From Opitutia bacterium (GTDB taxonomy: Bacteria; Verrucomicrobiota; Verrucomicrobiia; Opitutales; Coraliomargaritaceae): a stretch of 5,162 bases of DNA. Below, piece after piece: positions 1 through 5,162 of this stretch. A program made the translations under genes and the position numbers. Numbering within the stretch: position 1 is the first letter of the stretch; the number at the start of each line of letters is the position of its first letter. The notes under the pieces are model-generated. The model ran no database searches. It was not told the DNA's origin and saw nothing but the letters and a program-made list of their open reading frames with translations. Where the stretch lies: positions 1-5,162 of the forward strand of contig DOCS01000015.1 of assembly GCA_003503355.1 (NCBI GenBank), written 5' to 3'.

Positions 1-173
1 GCAAGGCCAAAGGAAGCAGCCATCACCTTCATGAAATGGCGACGATTGACACCTTCCATATCGGAAGCGCCGGCGGGAAATTCGCGCTCGACCCAATCAT
101 TAAAAGCAGGCGTTTCCGCCAGGTCGTCGAGGCTCTTCCAGTAGCGTGGGCCTGAAAATTCAGTGTTCTTCAT
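1..173 (-). CDS. actB: ActB, molybdopterin-oxidoreductase-like/FeS subunit of alternative complex III (N-terminal 57 residues only)
   Basis: The gene starts at ATG 171-173 and runs off the left edge, so only the N-terminus is visible. It opens with [20 protein letters not shown] and has an acidic, Trp-containing lead-in through about residue 40. A twin-arginine motif follows (N43-R44-R45-H-F-M-K49), then the start of a hydrophobic stretch (VMAASFGL). This long lead-in before a late Tat signal is characteristic of ActB proteins, which are large fusions of a molybdopterin-oxidoreductase-like domain that lacks the cofactor with an FeS-cluster domain (family knowledge). In ACIII, ActB sits on the periplasmic side next to ActA. 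Only 17 bases separate it from the actA stop, so the two are co-transcribed. No Shine-Dalgarno sequence precedes the ATG (leader is T/A-rich). By the usual act order, actC-F should lie beyond the left edge. The family call is firm from the motif plus neighbour; the domain content is inferred. Confidence 0.88.
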   Translation of the reverse strand, partial: MKNTEFSGPRYWKSLDDLAETPAFNDWVEREFPAGASDMEGVNRRHFMKVMAASFGL

Positions 174-190
174 TATCTAAAAAATGTCGA

Positions 191-844
191 TTAACGGTGG
201 CAGCCTGAGCAGCTCTGTGGTGGGTTGACCTTCCAGTCGTGAACAAAGCCTTCAGCTTTTTCCTTAAATTCGTCTGTATCGGGGCGCTCCCAATCCAAAT
301 TGTAAACTTCCTCGATTGGTCGTATGCTGTCTTCCGGATTACGGTGACAGTCCATGCAGAAGCTCATGCTAAATGACTTCGCATGCTCGACGACTTCCAT
401 CTCATCCACACGGCCATGACACTCGACGCAGCTGATCCCGCGGTTTACGTGCACAGAGTGATTGAAATAGACATAGTCGGGAGTTTTGTGAATGCGCACC
501 CAGGGAATCGGCTCGCCCGACTCATAGCTGTCACGCACAGGAGCGAGCATCGGATCGTCCTTACGCACCATACTGTGACACGTCATGCAGACATTAGAGG
601 CTGGCACATTGGAATGCTCGGAACGGTCCACAAAGGTGTGACAGTAACGGCAATCCAACTCAAGTTGGCCCGCGTGCAGCGCGTGACTAAAGGCCACTGG
701 CTGTGTCGGCGCGTAGCCTACCCGTGTATACTTGGGCGTGAAATAGTAAGTAATCCCAAGAGTGACTGCACCCCCGGTGAGCACTAGTGCTACCATTACT
801 TTAATTGGGATCGTGTTGACCCACCTCGGAAATACGTTCGCCAT
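191..844 (-). CDS. actA: ActA, membrane-anchored pentaheme cytochrome c subunit of alternative complex III
   Basis: This 217-residue protein carries five CxxCH haem-c motifs: CRYCH (65-69), CMTCH (86-90), CVECH (139-143), CMDCH (163-167) and CSGCH (212-216), the last just before the C-terminus. An uncleaved-looking hydrophobic helix at about residues 13-35 anchors it, followed by the YYFTPKYTRVGY-type segment typical of ActA. Segments such as FSHALHAGQL, HKTPDYVYFNHSVHVNRG and CHRNPE are strongly diagnostic. Additional histidines (for example H54, H57, H129, H132) are candidates for distal haem ligands. In ACIII, ActA is the periplasmic cytochrome that relays electrons taken from quinol to the terminal acceptor (family knowledge). 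Length is normal and no motif is broken. The start is ATG 842-844, 34 bases after the upstream small gene, without a Shine-Dalgarno sequence. A perfect TATAAT hexamer lies on the same strand at 861-866 but has no matching -35, so I do not call a promoter there. Confidence 0.96.
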   Translation of the reverse strand: MANVFPRWVNTIPIKVMVALVLTGGAVTLGITYYFTPKYTRVGYAPTQPVAFSHALHAGQLELDCRYCHTFVDRSEHSNVPASNVCMTCHSMVRKDDPMLAPVRDSYESGEPIPWVRIHKTPDYVYFNHSVHVNRGISCVECHGRVDEMEVVEHAKSFSMSFCMDCHRNPEDSIRPIEEVYNLDWERPDTDEFKEKAEGFVHDWKVNPPQSCSGCHR

Positions 845-878
845 CGCTTATATGTTAGAAATTATAAACGCCTAAAAA

Positions 879-1076
879 TTAGACGATTTTACGCTCAACC
901 GCTCCTTTGGCAGGACGGATGCGAGACATCGCACTCGGCGCGTCCGAGGAGGCGACCTGTTTCGTGTTCGGATTTGATTCAGTGCGCATTGCACCAGATA
1001 GAGCAAAGGCGCCGGCAAATGCCAGTCCTGCTCGTTTGAAAAATCCTTTGCGAGTAGTTGTTTTTTCGCTATCCAT
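879..1076 (-). CDS. Small (65-residue) protein with a Tat-like signal heading the act operon; function unknown
   Basis: I do not recognise this protein. It starts MDSEKTTTRKGFFKRAGLAF. Residues 8-14 (T-R-K-G-F-F-K) match the Tat consensus S/T-R-R-x-F-L-K except that the second arginine is lysine. A short hydrophobic core follows (about 16-28, Ala/Gly/Phe/Leu), with a possible cleavage site S-G-A at 27-29. The remaining 36 or so residues are polar, Ser/Asn/Pro-containing, end in basic patches (SRIRPAKG, ERK), and have no cysteine or recognisable domain. It lies 34 bases upstream of actA on the same strand and is therefore probably co-transcribed. It could be an accessory ACIII subunit, a maturation helper, or a membrane-anchored small protein. 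Support for it being real is the export-signal-like N-terminus, the composition and the tight operon position. The overlapping plus-strand reading frame is arginine/serine-rich and looks like an antisense shadow. No Shine-Dalgarno sequence is seen before the ATG at 1074-1076. Confidence 0.68.
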   Translation of the reverse strand: MDSEKTTTRKGFFKRAGLAFAGAFALSGAMRTESNPNTKQVASSDAPSAMSRIRPAKGAVERKIV

Positions 1077-1078
1077 TA

Positions 1079-1098
1079 CTGTTAAAAAGATCTGTTAA
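1079..1098 (-). repeat. Direct repeat TTAACAG x2 just upstream of the small-protein start
   Basis: Read on the minus strand, TTAACAG occurs twice with a 13-base period (plus-strand CTGTTAA at 1079-1085 and 1092-1098). It ends two bases before the ATG of the 65-residue protein. Further TTAAC units occur on the same strand around 1179-1192. They could be a leader element or a protein-binding site; an AT-rich coincidence is equally possible. Confidence 0.35.
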
Positions 1099-1330
1099 GA
1101 ATGCGGCCATTTAGCATGGCAACCGTTTTTATCAGCAAATTTAATCCCGAAGGAAACCAAAATGCTGATTACGTTGATGTTAAAGAGTTAACGAAATCGC
1201 ATAAAATCCGCGGGGATTAGGGCTATGCGTGTTTCATGTTGAGGAGTAAAACCCAAGATTTAGGGTGATTGAATTTCCAAAGCAATGACTTGTTCCAAAT
1301 CGGGCCAATCAATTAGCAAAAGAGATACTA

Positions 1331-1359
1331 GTGGTTAGTTAAATTTACAGTGCTAATAC
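1331..1359 (+). promoter_or_regulatory. Candidate sigma70-type promoter for the plus-strand gene
   Basis: An extended -10 element, TGC followed by TAATAC (1354-1359), lies 17 bases after GTGGTT (1331-1336). The -35 is poor (two of six consensus bases), but the TGn extension can compensate. It would place transcription start near 1366 and give a leader of roughly 90 bases before the ATG at 1460. This is a consensus match read by eye only. Confidence 0.28.
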
Positions 1360-1459
1360 ACTCGGACCACAAACGGCCCCCCGCCACCTTGCGCGCTATT
1401 CTTAGTAAAAAACAAATTCAGGCTTCTCAACTCCGAATTCTCACTTCATTTTGCTCAAA

Positions 1460-1936
1460 ATGAACAGCACTACAACAGCTTTTGAATCACAGGGCAAATA
1501 TGTTGCCATCGGCTTGGTCATATTTACCGCCATCGTCGGCAGCCTCTTCATCTACCTGGGCCCCAAGGCGACAGAGAAGACCCCGGGAATCCTGCACGTC
1601 GGCATCCGCTACGCCAACGAGCACATGGTCGAATTCACCCAATACAGCAAAACCGGCCCCGGCGCGCGTATCGAGTTTATCGCTGCGGACGGCAGTATAC
1701 CTCACTCGGTCGAACGCCTTGCCATGGGTCGCAATTTAGTGCCGATTAGCAATTTGAAGGACGGCAGCTACACCGTCCGCTTGAGCTCTGAAGATTATTT
1801 AAGCGTCGAACTCACGATGATTGCCGAAGGACGCATGCTCAATCCTCCTAAAGATGCGACATTCGCTGAAGGCACCCACGCTGACTACAATATGATCGGC
1901 GTGCGCTTTCAACCGATTCCAAATTTGCGCAAATAA
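1460..1936 (+). CDS. Hypothetical single-pass membrane-anchored protein (158 residues)
   Basis: I do not recognise the family. From ATG 1460 the protein has a short polar N-terminus, one hydrophobic helix at about residues 14-33, and then a soluble domain of about 120 residues. That domain has alternating hydrophobic/polar stretches suggesting a beta-rich fold. It includes a turn-rich segment N98-L-K-D-G-S-Y-T-V-R-L108 of the kind seen in Ig-like or transthyretin-like extracytoplasmic domains (resemblance only). It has no cysteine, no haem motif and no lipobox. A TTG at 1451 in the same frame would add three residues; I prefer the ATG because neither start has a Shine-Dalgarno sequence. It is transcribed divergently from the act operon, so shared control is possible but unproven. 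It ends with TAA at 1934-1936, immediately abutting the stop codon of the convergent gene. Codon composition resembles its neighbours. That it encodes a protein is likely; its role is unknown. Confidence 0.8.
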   Translation: MNSTTTAFESQGKYVAIGLVIFTAIVGSLFIYLGPKATEKTPGILHVGIRYANEHMVEFTQYSKTGPGARIEFIAADGSIPHSVERLAMGRNLVPISNLKDGSYTVRLSSEDYLSVELTMIAEGRMLNPPKDATFAEGTHADYNMIGVRFQPIPNLRK

Positions 1937-2656
1937 CTAGCCTCGCCCTACCCGCATGATGACTGAGGCGATCGCATCCAACGCAGTCTCGTTGGCCTCA
2001 CGACTCGGATCATACTGATCCAGCAACGCCCAAAATCGACGCGAGTGATTCATTTCCGTCAAATGAGCCAACTCATGCAGGATCACATAGTCCTGCAATT
2101 CTGGTGCGACTAGAACCAGTCGCCAATTCAGCGAGATCCCGCCACTAGATGAGCATGAGCCCCATCGACTTGCTTGATCGCGCACGCTCAGTTTAGTAAA
2201 CTTCAAATCCAATCGCTTGGCATGATAGGCCACGCGACAAGCCATCGCGTCTTTCGCGAAACGGCGAACCAACTGCATCAAACCCGCATCCGGATCTTCG
2301 ATTGCTGCCGGCACGCGCAATACGATCACCGCACCATTTTCCTCAAAGATATAATCCGCTCGCCCACGCTCCGTCTCCTCGACGCGAACCGCGAAACGAT
2401 CCCCACTTCCAGTGAGCTGTGGATATTCCTCAAGCCAATCCGGCAGGTCACGCACAGCCGGCACACGCGCCAATTGACCTTCCAGCCAATCGCGCTGTTT
2501 CGCCACAAACTTCAACGCCTCGTGGTCCGAGCAGCACCACGGCACCGAGACAACCACCTGATTACTGCGATCGAGCCTGAGCCGCAGATGCCTGGCACCT
2601 TTGCGACGCTGTACCTGCACGGCAACTGATTCGCCGCTACTGAGAAGAAAATCCAT
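1937..2656 (-). CDS. YgjP-like (DUF45, COG1451) zinc metallopeptidase-domain protein
   Basis: This is a 239-residue protein. The C-terminal half carries the hallmark block of the family: S163-R-W-G-S-C168, then N177-W-R-L, then H194-E-L-A-H198 and N203-H-S205 followed by F208-W209. H194, H198 and H204 are the expected zinc ligands and E195 the catalytic base of a gluzincin-like HExxH site. The N-terminal part contains the usual RRKGARHLRLRL segment and a V-S-V-P motif. Family knowledge: these proteins are annotated as M48/SprT-like metallopeptidases, and E. coli YgjP has been reported as a metal-dependent UTP pyrophosphatase, so the substrate is uncertain. The length is normal and all key residues are present. 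It lies 88 bases downstream of mazG on the same strand and could be expressed from the mazG promoter. A GGAGG on the sense strand lies about 20 bases before the ATG, too far to serve as a ribosome-binding site. Confidence 0.92.
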   Translation of the reverse strand: MDFLLSSGESVAVQVQRRKGARHLRLRLDRSNQVVVSVPWCCSDHEALKFVAKQRDWLEGQLARVPAVRDLPDWLEEYPQLTGSGDRFAVRVEETERGRADYIFEENGAVIVLRVPAAIEDPDAGLMQLVRRFAKDAMACRVAYHAKRLDLKFTKLSVRDQASRWGSCSSSGGISLNWRLVLVAPELQDYVILHELAHLTEMNHSRRFWALLDQYDPSREANETALDAIASVIMRVGRG

Positions 2657-2716
2657 AGATCACTTAATGAGAGCCCCCCTCCGCGTAGTTCATTAGATAT
2701 CAGCGCGAGGCTCGAG

Positions 2717-2741
2717 AGACGAGACGAAGCTCATCTCGTCT
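2717..2741 (-). other. Perfect 8-bp inverted repeat directly downstream of mazG
   Basis: AGACGAGA (2717-2724) is the exact reverse complement of TCTCGTCT (2734-2741), with a 9-base loop. The hairpin begins 3 bases after the mazG stop codon. No T-run follows on the minus strand, so it is not a canonical intrinsic terminator. It may protect the 3' end, slow polymerase, or mark the boundary between mazG and the metallopeptidase gene. Confidence 0.5.
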
Positions 2742-2744
2742 GTT

Positions 2745-3422
2745 CTATTCGGGCACCGCCGCCCCCTGCTCCAACTGATCGACCACATTCTGCGTATAAC
2801 GTCGCAGCGCAGATTCCGGATCGATCTTCTTGATCCGGCAGGCTGCAGCGATTTCGAATAACTGCTTGCCCAGTGCCGCCTCATCGGCAGCCAAAGCCGC
2901 CGACGTCATCGCGATGCCGCCCTCATCCAGCACATCGGAAGCGTCCATCTTCTTTTTTTGAATCTGCTTATACACATCCTGCGCAAACATCAGCGCGGGG
3001 AGTTGCTTGGGCAGGTCCTTAAAACGCCCAATCTGCTGAGGGCCGCGTTTCTTTTCGGCCGCTTTGATTTCGTCCCATTGCTTGAGCACCGCACTGGAGT
3101 CATCGAGATGCGCGCTGTCGCCAAACACATGCGGATGACGCGTCACCAACTTCTCATTCACCACGCGACAAACGGACTCGAAATCAAAAGCCCCCGACTC
3201 CTTGGCAATCTGCGCGTGCATCACGACTTGCATCAGCACATCACCCAGCTCCTCCTCCATGTGATCCATGTCGAGCCGGTCAATCGTCTGCAGCAATTCG
3301 CAGCACTCATCGACTAAACACTCGGCCAACGACTGGTGATCCTGCTCAATATCCCAAGGGCACCCAGTCTCTGGTTCCCGCAACGCCGCTACAGTTTGAA
3401 GTAAATCATCAATAGAACTCAT
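2745..3422 (-). CDS. mazG: MazG family nucleoside triphosphate pyrophosphohydrolase
   Basis: This is a 225-residue cytoplasmic all-alpha NTP pyrophosphohydrolase, which converts NTP/dNTP to NMP plus pyrophosphate and serves nucleotide-pool cleaning and stress control (family knowledge). The N-terminal domain is textbook: G20-C-P-W-D24, Q27-D-H-Q-S-L, then the ExxE...ExxD metal site E39/E42 and E58/D61 within EEELGDVLMQVV, and K91-L-V-T-R-H-P-H-V-F-G101. A linker with L113-K-Q-W-D-E-I-K and F147-A-Q-D-V-Y-K follows. The C-terminal domain is abbreviated: residues 168-179 have no acidic residue where a second ExxE is expected, and the expected ELGD is A183-L-G-K186. The typical two-domain MazG is about 260 residues, so this one is somewhat short. 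The end still shows D201-P-E-S-A-L-R-R, as in the family. The start is ATG 3420-3422, with AGGG a few bases upstream at best. rhlE lies 148 bases upstream behind a terminator, so mazG probably has its own promoter. Confidence 0.95.
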   Translation of the reverse strand: MSSIDDLLQTVAALREPETGCPWDIEQDHQSLAECLVDECCELLQTIDRLDMDHMEEELGDVLMQVVMHAQIAKESGAFDFESVCRVVNEKLVTRHPHVFGDSAHLDDSSAVLKQWDEIKAAEKKRGPQQIGRFKDLPKQLPALMFAQDVYKQIQKKKMDASDVLDEGGIAMTSAALAADEAALGKQLFEIAAACRIKKIDPESALRRYTQNVVDQLEQGAAVPE

Positions 3423-3464
3423 ACCCTACTGCGCTAAATACCCTGCGCCCACTTGGCGAATGAA

Positions 3465-3480
3465 AAGCGCCTCAGCGCTT
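3465..3480 (-). other. Short hairpin in the mazG leader
   Basis: AAGCGC-CTCA-GCGCTT forms a 6-bp stem with a 4-base loop between the rhlE terminator and the mazG start, about 43 bases before the ATG. A second, weaker stem (CGCC 3446-3449 with GGCG 3455-3458) follows towards mazG. On the minus strand four T's, two of them inside the stem, are followed by CATT, a poor terminator tail. A leader structure affecting mazG expression is possible, as is chance. Confidence 0.35.
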
Positions 3481-3525
3481 GTTTAAGCCTCAAAAAGTTG
3501 ACACCGGTTCAAATGCTCCACCTAT

Positions 3526-3560
3526 AAAAAACGCCCTCCCAAGATCAGGAGAGCGTTTTT
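3526..3560 (-). terminator. Rho-independent terminator of rhlE
   Basis: The arms 3527-3539 and 3548-3560 pair over 13 positions around an 8-base loop (3540-3547), with a GC-rich core flanked by an A-tract and a T-tract. Read as minus-strand RNA, the one imperfect position becomes a G-U wobble and the stem is followed by a run of U. Read as plus-strand RNA, the same position is a C-A mismatch. This asymmetry favours action on the minus strand. The hairpin starts 10 bases after the rhlE stop codon. Confidence 0.9.
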
Positions 3561-3570
3561 CATAATATCA

Positions 3571-4950
3571 CTAGCGATTGCGCTTACGCGCGCGGTCTGC
3601 ACTCGGCCCTGCCCCTTGTGAAGAGCCTGAACTGGATGCGGCACCGCCACTGCGACCACCACCTTGTGGACGGCCTCCGCCGGAGCGGCCGCCTTGCGGT
3701 CTGCCTTTACCTCCGCCCCCACCTTGACGTCCACCACCGCCACCACCACGGCGTTGTTGCTGCCCAGGAGCAGGACGTGACAGCTTGGAGCGCGTTGCTG
3801 GACGCGGCACCGAAATCTTCTCACCACGGTCATCGATTTTGAAGAGCGGAATCTCCTTCTTCATCGTCTTCTCGATGTCCCACAGGTAGCCCTCTTCCAC
3901 GTCGCAGACCAGCGAGACGGCATTACCCGCCTTACCGGCGCGCCCAGTGCGGCCGATACGGTGCACGTAATCTTCCGGGATATTCGGCAGCTCGTAGTTC
4001 ACCACATGCGGCAGATCCGCAATATCCAGACCACGCGCAGCGATGTCGGTCGCCACCAACACGCGAATCTTGTTCGCCTTAAAAGATGCCAATGCACGCT
4101 CACGAGCAGACTGGCTCTTGTTACCATGAATCGCCATCGCACCGATGCCTTGATTATCCAAATACGTGGCTAGCTTATTAGCGCCATGCTTGGTGCGAGA
4201 AAAGACGAGCACCTGAGTCCACGCGCCCTGCTCAATCATTTCAGCAAGAAATTGTGGCTTCGCTTTTTGACTGACAATATACGCCTCTTGGTCGACACGA
4301 TCCGCGGTCGCATTGCGCGCGGCCACCTCGACTTCGACCGGATTGTGCAACATCGAGTCAGCGAGCTTTTTCACATCTTTCGAATAGGTTGCCGAGAAAA
4401 ACAGATTTTGTCGTTTTTCAGGAATCAGCTGCAGAATCTTCCTGATGTCATGAATGAAGCCCATGTCGAGCATGCGGTCAGCCTCATCGAGCACCAGAAT
4501 CTCAATATTCGAGAGTTGCAAGTCACCACGCTGGCAGAGATCGAGTAAGCGACCTGGAGTGGCCACGATAATATCAAGCCCACGGCGGACTGCATTGATC
4601 TGCGGCTGGAACCCCACGCCGCCGAAGATCACAAAAGAGCGCATGTTCACATGCTGTCCATAGTCGACGATGCTTTGGTGCACCTGTGCGGCGAGTTCAC
4701 GAGTGGGCGCCAGCACCAGCGCACGTGGGCGCTTGTTTTGGCCATTAAACTCCGCTTTGGACAAAATCTGCAACATCGGCAGACTAAAGGCGGCAGTTTT
4801 GCCAGTGCCTGTTTGTGCGCCGCCCAGAACATCACGTCCTTCGAGAACAGCAGGTATGGCGCGGGCTTGAATTGGCGACGGTTCGGTATAGCCCTTGGCT
4901 TCGACGGCTGCAACGAGTTCGGGAAGAAGTCCCATTTCTGAAAATAACAT
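3571..4950 (-). CDS. rhlE: DEAD-box ATP-dependent RNA helicase, RhlE type, with Gly/Arg-rich C-terminal tail
   Basis: This 459-residue protein has every core motif in order: F3 and Q-motif G20-Y-T-E-P-S-P-I-Q28, Walker A A45-Q-T-G-T-G-K-T52, PTRELA 82-87, GG 110-111, TPGR 131-134, DEAD 155-158, SAT 186-188, ARGLD 305-309 and HRIGRTGR 330-337. RecA-like domain 1 spans about 22-212 and domain 2 about 218-375. The HGNKSQ (275-280) and [12 protein letters not shown] segments and the KKEIP near 364-368 point to RhlE rather than DbpA, SrmB or DeaD. It unwinds short RNA duplexes using ATP and acts in ribosome assembly or mRNA decay, often in the cold (family knowledge). From about 380 the tail is basic and then Gly/Arg/Gln-rich, with a near-repeat of [10 protein letters not shown] at 416-425 and 426-436, and ends RARKRNR. 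Such tails bind RNA nonspecifically. The start is ATG 4948-4950 with no Shine-Dalgarno sequence. It is transcribed alone and ends at a strong terminator. Confidence 0.97.
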   Translation of the reverse strand: MLFSEMGLLPELVAAVEAKGYTEPSPIQARAIPAVLEGRDVLGGAQTGTGKTAAFSLPMLQILSKAEFNGQNKRPRALVLAPTRELAAQVHQSIVDYGQHVNMRSFVIFGGVGFQPQINAVRRGLDIIVATPGRLLDLCQRGDLQLSNIEILVLDEADRMLDMGFIHDIRKILQLIPEKRQNLFFSATYSKDVKKLADSMLHNPVEVEVAARNATADRVDQEAYIVSQKAKPQFLAEMIEQGAWTQVLVFSRTKHGANKLATYLDNQGIGAMAIHGNKSQSARERALASFKANKIRVLVATDIAARGLDIADLPHVVNYELPNIPEDYVHRIGRTGRAGKAGNAVSLVCDVEEGYLWDIEKTMKKEIPLFKIDDRGEKISVPRPATRSKLSRPAPGQQQRRGGGGGGRQGGGGGKGRPQGGRSGGGRPQGGGRSGGAASSSGSSQGAGPSADRARKRNR

Positions 4951-5162
4951 AACGATGTGTTTTGAGTAGTGAGACGCTCTGCCCGCCTTTAATAGACGGC
5001 TATCCGATCATGCGACTCTTTGCTGACTGGGTGTGTTCACCTCAGCTTGAATAATAAATGCCTGCTCAAAAGTCGGATTGCTCCCGAAGCATGCGGCCGC
5101 ACTTCACGGTGCGACATAGATTGAGCCGGAGGTGTATCGGAAAGATCGACCGCCGCCTAGCA
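4951..5162. other. rhlE upstream region, no gene identified
   Basis: These 212 bases precede rhlE and should contain its promoter and leader, but I see no -35/-10 pair good enough to call. AT-rich patches at about 5048-5059 and 4988-4993 are the likeliest core positions. A small inverted repeat, CGCAC/GTGCG, lies within 5098-5113 next to a GCGGCCGC palindrome (5093-5100). On the minus strand an open stretch ends at a stop at 5104-5106 (final residues ...RYTSGSIYVAP) and could be the C-terminus of a gene lying to the right, but 19 codons are too few to judge. Confidence 0.55.

Larger units (their letters stand above)
1077..1459. other. Non-coding divergent region between the act operon and the plus-strand gene
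   Basis: These 383 bases are more AT-rich than the flanking genes, and I found no credible reading frame in them on either strand. The region must hold the promoters for both flanking transcription units. For the minus strand I see only weak hexamer pairs (for example TTGCTT at 1280-1285 followed 17 bases later by TAAATC) and do not call one. Small inverted repeats are present: GTTAA-AGAG-TTAAC at 1179-1192 and AATCC-GCGG-GGATT at 1205-1218. Both are short enough to be chance, but they lie where an operator would be expected. No tRNA or riboswitch was recognised. Confidence 0.75.

Noticed and set aside
383..787. A 134-codon plus-strand open frame inside actA
   Set aside because: It is antisense to a gene with five haem motifs and clear family identity; its translation is His/Arg/Val-rich and resembles no protein.
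861..866. Perfect TATAAT on the minus strand between the small gene and actA
   Set aside because: No -35-like hexamer at 16-19 bases, and it would leave a leader of only about 10 bases; AT-rich intergenic chance is likelier.
907..1098. A 63-codon plus-strand open frame over the small Tat-like gene
   Set aside because: The minus-strand reading gives an export-signal-like N-terminus in operon with actA, while the plus-strand translation has no coherent features.
1296..1316. FNR-like half site (TTGAT on the minus strand) in the divergent region
   Set aside because: The second half (CCGAT) does not match ATCAA, so the dyad is not supported.
2174..2629. A 151-codon plus-strand open frame inside the YgjP-like gene
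   Set aside because: It is an antisense shadow of a gene with an intact HExxH zinc site.
3465..3480. The mazG-leader hairpin as a second terminator
   Set aside because: The stem is only 6 bp and the T-run after it is too short; the strong terminator at 3526-3560 already serves rhlE.
3522..3833. An open frame of about 100 codons on the minus strand overlapping the rhlE 3' end
   Set aside because: It is an out-of-frame reading of the repetitive Gly-rich tail, runs through the terminator, and has a Val/Ala/Arg low-complexity translation.
5058..5162. Plus-strand ATG opening 35 codons to the right edge
   Set aside because: The translation is very rich in Arg, Cys and Ser with no recognisable motif; there is no start signal, and the opposite strand is also open. 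It is too short to support.
5104..5162. Possible C-terminus of a minus-strand gene ending ...SGSIYVAP
   Set aside because: It looks more protein-like than the other frames, but 19 codons at a window edge are not enough to call a gene.

Overview
This window looks like ordinary bacterial chromosome from an organism that uses alternative complex III (ACIII, the Act quinol oxidoreductase) in respiration. ActA and the Tat-signal start of ActB are clear. A divider such as a Verrucomicrobiota/Opitutae-type marine bacterium fits: ACIII, moderate GC, nearly no Shine-Dalgarno sequences, and verrucomicrobial-looking spacing. Other ACIII-bearing phyla (Bacteroidota, Planctomycetota, Acidobacteriota) cannot be excluded, so the taxonomic placement is inference.

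Layout. Positions 1-1076 (minus strand) hold the head of an act operon. It runs from a 65-residue protein with a Tat-like N-terminus, to actA (pentaheme cytochrome c), to actB (molybdopterin-oxidoreductase-like subunit, cut by the left edge). A 383-base non-coding divergent region (1077-1459) follows. A plus-strand gene (1460-1936) then encodes an unrecognised 158-residue protein with one membrane anchor. Its stop codon directly abuts the stop codon of a convergent minus-strand gene (1937-2656) for a YgjP/DUF45-type zinc metallopeptidase-like protein. Upstream of that, also on the minus strand, are mazG (2745-3422, nucleotide pyrophosphohydrolase) and rhlE (3571-4950, DEAD-box RNA helicase with a Gly/Arg-rich tail). 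rhlE ends in a convincing intrinsic terminator at 3526-3560, so mazG probably has its own promoter. The last 212 bases are the rhlE leader and contain no gene I can defend.

How they work together. The act genes belong to electron transfer: ACIII oxidises membrane quinol and passes electrons to cytochrome c or directly to an oxidase. mazG, the YgjP-like gene and rhlE are housekeeping genes (nucleotide pool sanitation, putative metal hydrolase, RNA remodelling) that only share a strand. I see no defence system, mobile element, CRISPR array, tRNA or rRNA. The points most worth a second look are the small Tat-like protein heading the act operon and a MazG whose C-terminal half has lost its catalytic acidic residues.
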